Source: Flagellimonas taeanensis
GTDB lineage: Bacteria > Bacteroidota > Bacteroidia > Flavobacteriales > Flavobacteriaceae
NCBI RefSeq assembly: GCF_003584105.1
Contig: NZ_QXFO01000022.1
Location: 131,501-195,500 of the forward strand
DNA: 64,000 nt
Reading direction: 5' to 3'
A program made the position numbers and the translations under genes. Of the stretch, positions 34,220 through 42,283 are shown piece by piece. The first letter of the stretch is position 1, and each line of letters begins with the position of its first letter. The notes under the pieces are model-generated. The model saw only the letters and a program-made list of their open reading frames with translations, ran no database searches and was not told the DNA's origin.

Positions 34220-36484
34220 ATGGAATCTTTTGTCAAAAAAATAAGTGTATTTTTTATACTTATAACTTCGGGAACAGCATTTGCCCAAGGTACTTTAGCG
34301 GAATATAAAAAGGCAATTGCCCTGGATTCGTTGTTTCGGGACAAGGTCATCAACTCACCTTCCAGTTTTCATTGGTTGGAAAATGGGTTGTTGTGGTATG
34401 TGAACAATACTTCCGAAGGAAAGGAATACTTGTGGGTAGATCCTTCAGGTGAGGCCCAACAAAAATGTTTTGACCATACGGTCTTGGCCAAATTGTTGTC
34501 CGAAACATTTGACAAAGAAATTGATGCGGCCCATATTGATATCAGCGAACTGGAGTTTGATAAAGACATGGGTGAAATCAAGTTCATTTTTGACAAAAAG
34601 AAGATTTCCTACCGCACAAGCACCAATACGTTGACCATCATCGATGCAGATCCAAAGGATAGGGACCGAAACAGGGGCTATTGGGGCAGCAGGTTTGATG
34701 AGACCAGCAATCCGCCCGTGATGTCGCCAGACTCCAGCATGATTGCATTTATCAAAAACAGCAACCTGTACATCAAGAACAACAAGACCGAAGAGGAAAC
34801 CCGATTGAGTTATGATGGGGCGCCCGGTTTTTTCTATTCGAGTTATATCAAATGGTCTCCCGATGGGAAAAGGATCATGGCCTACAAAGTGCGTCCGGGC
34901 GATGACCGAAAAATCTATTTTGTGGAATCCAGTCCGGCAGATCAGTTCCAGCCCAAACTGCAGTCCAGGGACTATTTGAAACCGGGGGATGAACTTCCCT
35001 TCAAAAGCCCGCAATTGTTCTTGGTGGACTCCAAAAAGCACATCCCGATCCCAACAGACGAATTCAACCATCAATTTGGCCTGAACCGAATCGATTGGAG
35101 GGAGGACAGCCGGGCCTTCTCCTTCGAGTTCAACCAGCGGGGCCATCAGGCCTACAAAGTGATCGAAGTCGACGCTTTGACGGGGAGCCTGAAAGTTTTG
35201 GTGAACGAGACCAGTGACACCTTCATTGACTATAGCAGTAAAAAGTACCGATACGATGTGGCAGATGGCAAAGAGATCATTTGGACCTCAGAACGGGACG
35301 GTTGGAACCATATTTACCTCTACGATGGAAAGACAGGGCAGGTAGAAAAGCAACTCACGAAAGGAGAATGGGTCGTACGACAAGTCATCCATGTCGATGA
35401 AGAGAACAGGCAAGTCTATTTTACCGCCAGCGGGGTGGACAAGGATCAAGATCCCTATTTCATCCACTATTTCAAGGTGGGTCTTGATGGAAAGAACCTC
35501 ACCCGCTTCACAGTGGAAAATGCTGACCATGAAGTAACGTTCTCAAAAGATTTTTCATATTATGTGGATCAATACTCAAGAGTCGATGCACCGCCAGTGA
35601 CCCTCTTGAAATCATCAAAAAATGGCAAGACCATCATGCAATTGCAAAAGGCGGACCATTCCGCTTTGCTGAAAGAAGGATGGATAGCTCCCGAAGTTTT
35701 CACGACACAAGGGAGGGACGGTGTCACCGATATTTGGGGCATCATCATTAGGCCGACTTCCTTTGATCCCAACAAGACCTATCCGGTCATAGAATACATA
35801 TACGCAGGGCCCCACAGTTCCTTCGTGCCAAAAGATTTCAGTGCCTACTATTGGTCTATGTCCTCCTTGGCCGAGTTGGGCTTTATTGTGGTGCAGATCG
35901 ATGGGATGGGTACTTCCAACCGATCCAAGGCCTTTCACGACATCTGCTGGCAGAATTTAAAGGATGGCGGTTTTCCCGATCGGAAGATTTGGATCAAGGA
36001 AGCGGCAAAAAAATACCCCTACATGGATGCGGAAAAAGTGGGGATTTTCGGAACTTCGGCAGGAGGACAGAATGCGGCCGCAGCCCTGGTCTTCAATTCG
36101 GATTTTTATGACGTGGCGGTCTCATCCTGTGGGTGCCATGACAACAGAATGGACAAGATTTGGTGGAACGAACAGTTTATGGGCTATCCCATTGGTCCCC
36201 ATTACGCAGCCAGTTCCAATGTGGAAAATGCAGCCCAAATGGGCGGTAACCTGATGCTCATATTGGGTGAGGTGGACGACAATGTGGATCCTGCTAGCAC
36301 CATGCAGTTTGCCAACGCACTGATCAAGGCCAACAAAGATTTTGAATTGGTCACCATACCCGGAATGGGACATTCCTCTGGGGGAGATTTTGGGGAGCGT
36401 AAACGCAAGGACTTTTTTGTAAAGCACTTGATGGAAGTGGACCCACCTTCATGGGAAGCCATCTATGGTCAGAAAACCAATTAA
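34220..36484 (+). CDS. DPP IV-family S9 serine peptidase, exported
   Basis: A serine peptidase of family S9, 754 residues from the ATG at 34220 (MESFVKKISVFFILITSGTAFAQ, a clear signal peptide). An ATG at 34211 is also in frame; the one at 34184 lies before the predicted transcript start. An N-terminal beta-propeller is followed by an alpha/beta hydrolase domain. The catalytic Ser is in GIFGTSAGGQNAAAA, Asp in LGEVDDNVDPAS and His in IPGMGHSSG. Family members remove Xaa-Pro dipeptides or related units. The propeller segment before KWSPDGKRI reads GAPGFFYSSYI and lacks the Glu-Glu pair that DPP IV uses to hold the substrate N-terminus, so its specificity may differ. It is first gene of a four-gene operon whose other members act on arabinosides. 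Confidence 0.88.
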   Translation: MESFVKKISVFFILITSGTAFAQGTLAEYKKAIALDSLFRDKVINSPSSFHWLENGLLWYVNNTSEGKEYLWVDPSGEAQQKCFDHTVLAKLLSETFDKEIDAAHIDISELEFDKDMGEIKFIFDKKKISYRTSTNTLTIIDADPKDRDRNRGYWGSRFDETSNPPVMSPDSSMIAFIKNSNLYIKNNKTEEETRLSYDGAPGFFYSSYIKWSPDGKRIMAYKVRPGDDRKIYFVESSPADQFQPKLQSRDYLKPGDELPFKSPQLFLVDSKKHIPIPTDEFNHQFGLNRIDWREDSRAFSFEFNQRGHQAYKVIEVDALTGSLKVLVNETSDTFIDYSSKKYRYDVADGKEIIWTSERDGWNHIYLYDGKTGQVEKQLTKGEWVVRQVIHVDEENRQVYFTASGVDKDQDPYFIHYFKVGLDGKNLTRFTVENADHEVTFSKDFSYYVDQYSRVDAPPVTLLKSSKNGKTIMQLQKADHSALLKEGWIAPEVFTTQGRDGVTDIWGIIIRPTSFDPNKTYPVIEYIYAGPHSSFVPKDFSAYYWSMSSLAELGFIVVQIDGMGTSNRSKAFHDICWQNLKDGGFPDRKIWIKEAAKKYPYMDAEKVGIFGTSAGGQNAAAALVFNSDFYDVAVSSCGCHDNRMDKIWWNEQFMGYPIGPHYAASSNVENAAQMGGNLMLILGEVDDNVDPASTMQFANALIKANKDFELVTIPGMGHSSGGDFGERKRKDFFVKHLMEVDPPSWEAIYGQKTN

Positions 36485-36511
36485 TTTTAAATAGAGGAAA
36501 AAGATTTGATT

Positions 36512-39500
36512 ATGAGACTAGCTAAGTTATTCATTTGTACATTTTTGGGTTTTGGCGCTTTGGGACTGAACGGTTTACAAGCACAAAATGGCAACCAAAT
36601 ATTGGATGGTATAGGCGAGACAGGGATGATTGCCCGGTATATTTTCAACGGGGATGCGAAGGATTGGTCCCGAAACAACCTACATGCTAGGATATATGGT
36701 CCCAGTGCCAAGTTTGAGGATGATGAAAAATTTGGTAAGGTACTTTCCCTCGCAGCAGATGGCAAGTCATACATTGCTATTTCCGGTGAAGCCGTGGAAG
36801 GGGAAGAATCATTGAGCATATCCACATGGGTCAATTTCAGGTCCATGCAAACTGGCCAACATCTTTTTGATTTTGGAAAAGATGACAGGACGCATTTTTT
36901 TGTGGCCCCTTCGGGAATCCAAGGCAAAGAGGGATATCAGGCACAGATAGTAAAAGATGGCAAGGAGCAGTTCACGGCCATTGCGGCTAGCTCCAAAATT
37001 GAATTGGGCGAATGGGTACATCTGGCCATAGTGCTGGATATTCCCTCCAAATCCATGAACATTTTTATCAATGGGGAACAGGTGGGGAAAGCCGAGAACA
37101 TGGATATGGAACTGGCAGAACTGTTCACCCATGAGAACCTGCTGTATATCGGGAGGTCGATAACATCCAACAACACCTATCTCGATGCGAAGATCCATGA
37201 TTTCCGATTGTATCGAATCCCCTTGAGCGAAAGGCAAATAGGAAGGATCCGATACATCGCCCTAAGAGGAGGGGAGGGAACAGCAAGAAGGGAAAGGCCA
37301 GAGGACAACTTACCACAATTTGAAGCGGGAACCCCCCAATTGTACAATACGTACCTCACCGGGGTATCCAATATTGAAGTGGAGACCGAAGTGGGCCATC
37401 TGCCCAGATTGCCACGTTACGTCCAAGGCACCTACCGTAATGGCGTCAAAGGTCCCGAAGTAAGGGTGTTGTGGCCATCCCCAACGGACAACACCCAGGT
37501 GTTGCAGACAGGGACCTACGAGATCATCGGTCAAGTGGCAGGCACGGATTTTCAGCCTAAGGCCAAGGTCACGGTAAGAACAGGCAAAGAAATGGGCACA
37601 CCCAGCCGCAAACTGGAGGTATTCGGATTGGATGAGGTGTCCTTGGATGCCGATGCCAATGGCCAACAGACAAAGTTTATCGAGAACAGGGACAAATTCA
37701 TCAAGACATTGGCGCAGACCAATCCAGATTCCTTTCTCTACATGTTCCGAAATGCCTTTGGGCAAGAACAACCGCAAGGCGCAAAGCCATTGGGCGTTTG
37801 GGACAGTCAAGAGACCAAATTGAGGGGGCATGCCACGGGCCACTACCTTACCGCCATTGCCCAAGCCTATGCCAGCACAGGTTATGACAAGGAATTGCAG
37901 GCCAATTTTGCCGATAAGATGGACTATATGGTGGAAGTACTCTACCAATTGTCCCAAATGTCCGGACAGCCCACCAAAGCAGGAGGGGAACATGTGTCCG
38001 AACCAACGGCCGTTCCCCCAGGACCAGGCAAGTCTGCCTATGATTCCGATATTAGTGAAAATGGCATTCGGACTGATTACTGGAATTGGGGAAAAGGGTT
38101 CATCAGTGCCTATCCGCCCGACCAGTTCATCATGTTGGAAAATGGGGCCACTTACGGGACCCAGCCTACCCAAGTTTGGGCCCCTTATTACACTTTGCAC
38201 AAGATTTTGGCCGGTTTGATGGATATTTATGAAGTCAGCGGAAATGCGAAGGCCCTTGAAATTGCCAAGGGAATGGGCGATTGGGTATATGCCCGATTGA
38301 GCCAAGTGCCCACAGATACCTTGATCAGCATGTGGAACACCTACATTGCAGGGGAATTTGGGGGCATGAACGAGGCCATGGCCCGTTTGGACAGGATCAC
38401 CGATGAACCACGCTACCTGAAGGTCGCCCAATTGTTTGACAACATCAAAATGTTCTTTGGTGATGCAGGACATTCCCACGGATTGGCCAAAAATGTGGAT
38501 TCGTTCCGAGGGCTGCATGCCAATCAGCACATCCCTCAGATCATGGGCGCGCTCGAGATCTATCGCGATTCGGAATCACCTGAATATTATCGGGTGGCCG
38601 ATAATTTCTGGTACAAGGCCAAGAACGATTACATGTACAGTATCGGAGGTGTCGCCGGGGCCAGGAATCCCACCAATGCGGAATGCTTTATTGCCCAGCC
38701 CGCCACATTGTACGAGAATGGGTTTTCAGCAGGAGGACAAAATGAGACCTGTGCCACCTACAATATGTTGAAACTTACCAAAAACCTGTTCCTGTTTGAC
38801 CAGAGGACCGAGTTGATGGATTATTATGAGCGTGGACTCTACAACCATATCCTTGCCTCTGTGGCTGAGGACAGTCCGGCCAACACCTATCACATATCGT
38901 TGAGGCCCGGTTCCGCAAAAAGATTTGGGAATGCTGATATGAGTGGCTTTACTTGTTGCAACGGCACCGCTTTGGAGAGCAGCACCAAGCTCCAGAACTC
39001 CATTTATTTCAAAAATCTGGATGCGAATGCCCTGTATGTGAACCTCTATGTGCCCTCCACATTGAACTGGGAAGAGAAAAATATTATCATTGAGCAGAAA
39101 ACAGCTTTCCCGAAAGCGGACGAAACCCAATTGATCATCAAGGGGAAGGGGAAATTTGACCTGAACCTTAGGGTACCCCAATGGGCGACCAAAGGTTTTT
39201 ATGTAAGGGTGAACGGCAAGGAAGAAAAAGTAATGGCCCAACCGGGTAGCTACCTCACCTTGAGCCGCAAATGGAAGGATGGTGATATTGTGGATATCCA
39301 AATGCCGTTCCAGTTCCATTTGGAGCCCGTGATGGACCAACAGAACATTGCCAGTCTGTTTTACGGTCCTATACTATTGGTGGCCCAAGAACCTGAATCC
39401 AGGAACGATTGGCGCAAAGTGACCTTGGATGCCAATGATATTGGTAAGACCATTGAAGGTGACCCCAAGGCTTTGGAGTTTACCATTGACGGAGTGGTCT

Positions 39501-39562
39501 TCAAACCGTTCTATGAAACCTATGGGCGCCACTCGGTGTATTTGGATGTAACCTTGAAATAA
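36512..39562 (+). CDS. DUF1680 (GH127/GH146-type) beta-L-arabinofuranosidase with LamG domain
   Basis: A 1016-residue exported enzyme starting at the ATG at 36512 (MRLAKLFICTFLGFGALGLN, signal ending LQAQ). Residues ~30-250 form a concanavalin-like LamG domain (MIARYIFNGDAKDWSRN, LSISTWVNF, WVHLAIVLDI, LYIGRSI). A bacterial Ig-like segment (~280-365) follows. Residues ~370-1000 are the DUF1680 catalytic region: WNTYIAGEFGGMNE, GGQNETCATYNMLKL near residue 744 and GFTCCNGTALESS near residue 814. The Glu-x-Cys and Cys-Cys groups correspond to the zinc ligands and cysteine nucleophile of characterised GH127/GH146 beta-L-arabinofuranosidases, which act on hydroxyproline-linked or pectic beta-L-arabinofuranosides. 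It follows the DPP IV gene by 27 bp and precedes the DUF5695-like gene by 12 bp. Confidence 0.88.
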   Translation: MRLAKLFICTFLGFGALGLNGLQAQNGNQILDGIGETGMIARYIFNGDAKDWSRNNLHARIYGPSAKFEDDEKFGKVLSLAADGKSYIAISGEAVEGEESLSISTWVNFRSMQTGQHLFDFGKDDRTHFFVAPSGIQGKEGYQAQIVKDGKEQFTAIAASSKIELGEWVHLAIVLDIPSKSMNIFINGEQVGKAENMDMELAELFTHENLLYIGRSITSNNTYLDAKIHDFRLYRIPLSERQIGRIRYIALRGGEGTARRERPEDNLPQFEAGTPQLYNTYLTGVSNIEVETEVGHLPRLPRYVQGTYRNGVKGPEVRVLWPSPTDNTQVLQTGTYEIIGQVAGTDFQPKAKVTVRTGKEMGTPSRKLEVFGLDEVSLDADANGQQTKFIENRDKFIKTLAQTNPDSFLYMFRNAFGQEQPQGAKPLGVWDSQETKLRGHATGHYLTAIAQAYASTGYDKELQANFADKMDYMVEVLYQLSQMSGQPTKAGGEHVSEPTAVPPGPGKSAYDSDISENGIRTDYWNWGKGFISAYPPDQFIMLENGATYGTQPTQVWAPYYTLHKILAGLMDIYEVSGNAKALEIAKGMGDWVYARLSQVPTDTLISMWNTYIAGEFGGMNEAMARLDRITDEPRYLKVAQLFDNIKMFFGDAGHSHGLAKNVDSFRGLHANQHIPQIMGALEIYRDSESPEYYRVADNFWYKAKNDYMYSIGGVAGARNPTNAECFIAQPATLYENGFSAGGQNETCATYNMLKLTKNLFLFDQRTELMDYYERGLYNHILASVAEDSPANTYHISLRPGSAKRFGNADMSGFTCCNGTALESSTKLQNSIYFKNLDANALYVNLYVPSTLNWEEKNIIIEQKTAFPKADETQLIIKGKGKFDLNLRVPQWATKGFYVRVNGKEEKVMAQPGSYLTLSRKWKDGDIVDIQMPFQFHLEPVMDQQNIASLFYGPILLVAQEPESRNDWRKVTLDANDIGKTIEGDPKALEFTIDGVVFKPFYETYGRHSVYLDVTLK

Positions 39563-39574
39563 AATTGGATCGTA

Positions 39575-42280
39575 ATGGAGATGAAGCATAAGAAATATGG
39601 ATTGGCCTTGGTATGTTGTTTGGCGATCCTATCGGGACTGCAAGCACAACGAACTTATTGGAGCAGGGTAGAGAACAGGGAATCTACCTTGGGCATTGCC
39701 GATGTCTATCAGAAATTCAGCACACCAGATTTTCAGCTAAAATTGGTCAAGGCCTCGCAGACCGTTGCCGCCCTTAGACCCAATAGTGAACCTTATTTTG
39801 ATTATACCCCTGGGGAACGCCTTGAGATGAGGGACAAGGACAGCCTTTATCATTTGGGCGACATCAACTTAAGAATCAAAAATGTAGAGGGTATATGGAA
39901 ATCGTATTCCACCGCTACCAGCCGTGCAGCCGTAAAACCTTTGGAAGTCAGTGGAAGTGTGCTTGCCGCTGCCGATTTGGCCAATACCTTGCCCAGTGAT
40001 ATTCCCGTTTCGGTAAAAAGGTATTATGAATTGGACAATGATCAACTGATCATGCGCTTTGAGATCAGCAACAAGCAAAATACACCTGTGGAAATTGGGG
40101 CATTGGGCATCCCGATGACCTTTAACAACATCCTGGAAGGGAAATCATTGACGGAGACCCACGCGCAAAACGTATTTTTTGACCCCTATATAGGAAAAGA
40201 TGCCGGCTATCTGGAAGTGAAAAGACTGAGCGGAAGAGGCCCTGCACTTTTGGTACTGCCCAAGGAAAACATGGCCTTTGAGGCGTACCGACCCTTATTG
40301 GACGACCCAACGCCAAAGAGCATCGTTTTTGAAGGCTTTCATGAGTGGATGGCCCATAGCAAGGCCTATGCGGAAAAGGAATGGCAGGGAGTGGAGCAGT
40401 GGAACAACCCCACCTCGCTCATTCTTCAGCCCAAGGAGACCAAAAACTTTTCCTTGAAGTTTGTCTTGTCCGAAGGCATTAAGAACATCCAGGAAACATT
40501 GGTAAAGGAAGAACACCCAGTGGCCGTTGGGGTCCCAGGTTATGTGTTGCCCCAAGATGTGGAGGGCCAATTGTTCGTGGATTACATAAGTGAAGTGGCT
40601 TCTTTGGAGATTGAACCTAAAGGTTCTTTGGAGGTCAAGGAGAATGGGAAGACCCCATCAGGAAAGAAGAAATATCGTGTCCAAGGGAAAAAATGGGGTA
40701 GGGCAAGGCTTACCATAACCTACGCCGATGGTGTGGAGCAGACCATCAATTACAAGACCATCAAACCGGAAACCGAGGTTATCAAGGATTTTGGACATTT
40801 TTTGACCACGGAGCAATGGTTTGATGACCCCAACGATCCCTTTGGACGGAATCCATCAGCCATCACGTATGATTATGAGAAAAAAGAGCAGGTGGTGCAG
40901 GACGAAAGGGTCTGGATCAGCGGGTTGAGCGATGAAGGTGGTGCCGGAAGTTGGTTGGCCGCCATCATGAAACAATTGGTGCAGCCCAATAAAGAAGAGA
41001 TCCAAAAGTTGCAGGGATTTGTGGACGAGACACTTTGGGGAGGTATTCAGTACAATGAAGGTCCCCACAAGTACGGCGTGAAAAAGAGCATATACTACTA
41101 CGAGCCCGATTCGCTGCCCAAGGGCACATACAGTGACAAGATCAATTATAAGACCTGGGCGGCCTGGGACCACAAGCATGCCAACGACCCGGGAAGATCC
41201 TATAACTATCCCCACGTAGCGGCTGCCTATTGGGTCATGTACCGCCTGTCCAGATATCATCAAGGGTTGGTGGACAATAGGTCCTGGGATTGGTATTTGG
41301 AAAATGCCTACCATACCAGTGTGGCCATGGTAGAGCAGGCCCCTTACTATGCCCAGTTCGGGCAAATGGAAGGTTCTGTGTTCCTTTTCATTTTGGAAGA
41401 TTTGAAAAATGAAGGGTTCGCGGAAATGGCCACAGATCTGGAAAAGCGGATGAAGGAAAGAGCGGACCACTGGAAGGCATTGGACTATCCCTTTGGCAGT
41501 GAAATGCCCTGGGATTCCACAGGACAGGAGGAAGTCTATATGTGGTCCAGTCATTTTGGATATGACCGAAAAGCGATGGTGACCCTAAATGCCATATTGG
41601 CCTATATGCCCACCATGCCCCATTGGGGCTATAATGGCAATGCCAGAAGATATTGGGACTTTTTGTACGGTGGCAAGGCAGGAGAAACTTCCCGTGTGGA
41701 GCGTCAGATACACCACTATGGATCGTCGTTGAACGCCATTCCCGTATTGAGCCATTTCCGTAAAAAACCGGACGACCTATATTTGTTGAAAGTGGGTTAC
41801 GGTGGCCTTTTGGGTGGAATATCCAACATCACCCAAGATGGATTTGGTCCGGCGGCCTTTCATTCCTATCCATCAACGCTAAAAATAGATGGGATTTCTG
41901 GGGATTATGGCTCCGGTTTCTATGGTTATGCCGTGAACACTTCGTCCTACCTTGTCAAAGATGAGGATATGGGATGGTTGGCCTTTGGGGGCAATTTGTC
42001 CCAAAAAGGGGGTGTGGTGGAAATGGAACTGACCACCGCTGCACGGTCAAAAGTATATATCGCCCCAAAAAAGATTTGGCTCACCTTGGATGCGGGATCG
42101 TTTGAAAAAGTAATCTACAAGGAAAGTACTGGTGAGGTGACCCTTATTTTGGGTGCAAGAACAGCTCATGCCCCCAATGCCTATTTGCGGATGGATGGAG
42201 AGGCAGAACTGCCATATCCAAAAGTGCGGGGTGCCTACGAAATTGCACTGGACAAAAAGGAAACGGTGATCAAACTGTAG
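39575..42280 (+). CDS. DUF5695-like exported protein, predicted glycoside hydrolase
   Basis: A 901-residue exported protein with signal peptide MKHKKYGLALVCCLAILSGL (from Met3) ending QAQR. I assign it to DUF5695 from memory of the family; this is moderately sure. An N-terminal beta-rich part (to residue ~430) is followed by a region of Trp- and Tyr-rich helices typical of an (alpha/alpha)6 barrel: GLSDEGGAGSWLAAIMKQLV, GRSYNYPHVAAAYWVMYRLSRYH, ENAYHTSVAMVEQAPYYAQFGQMEGSV and MWSSHFGYDRKAMVTLNAI. A catalytic residue cannot be named. Its place between a DUF1680 enzyme and a GH43 enzyme, 12 and 3 bp away, argues for a glycosidase in the same pathway. Confidence 0.65.
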   Translation: MEMKHKKYGLALVCCLAILSGLQAQRTYWSRVENRESTLGIADVYQKFSTPDFQLKLVKASQTVAALRPNSEPYFDYTPGERLEMRDKDSLYHLGDINLRIKNVEGIWKSYSTATSRAAVKPLEVSGSVLAAADLANTLPSDIPVSVKRYYELDNDQLIMRFEISNKQNTPVEIGALGIPMTFNNILEGKSLTETHAQNVFFDPYIGKDAGYLEVKRLSGRGPALLVLPKENMAFEAYRPLLDDPTPKSIVFEGFHEWMAHSKAYAEKEWQGVEQWNNPTSLILQPKETKNFSLKFVLSEGIKNIQETLVKEEHPVAVGVPGYVLPQDVEGQLFVDYISEVASLEIEPKGSLEVKENGKTPSGKKKYRVQGKKWGRARLTITYADGVEQTINYKTIKPETEVIKDFGHFLTTEQWFDDPNDPFGRNPSAITYDYEKKEQVVQDERVWISGLSDEGGAGSWLAAIMKQLVQPNKEEIQKLQGFVDETLWGGIQYNEGPHKYGVKKSIYYYEPDSLPKGTYSDKINYKTWAAWDHKHANDPGRSYNYPHVAAAYWVMYRLSRYHQGLVDNRSWDWYLENAYHTSVAMVEQAPYYAQFGQMEGSVFLFILEDLKNEGFAEMATDLEKRMKERADHWKALDYPFGSEMPWDSTGQEEVYMWSSHFGYDRKAMVTLNAILAYMPTMPHWGYNGNARRYWDFLYGGKAGETSRVERQIHHYGSSLNAIPVLSHFRKKPDDLYLLKVGYGGLLGGISNITQDGFGPAAFHSYPSTLKIDGISGDYGSGFYGYAVNTSSYLVKDEDMGWLAFGGNLSQKGGVVEMELTTAARSKVYIAPKKIWLTLDAGSFEKVIYKESTGEVTLILGARTAHAPNAYLRMDGEAELPYPKVRGAYEIALDKKETVIKL

Positions 42281-42283
42281 GAT

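Noticed and set aside
37310-38530. A 406-codon minus-strand open frame inside the DUF1680-LamG gene
   Set aside because: Antisense shadow of a gene with strong family motifs; no family signature of its own.
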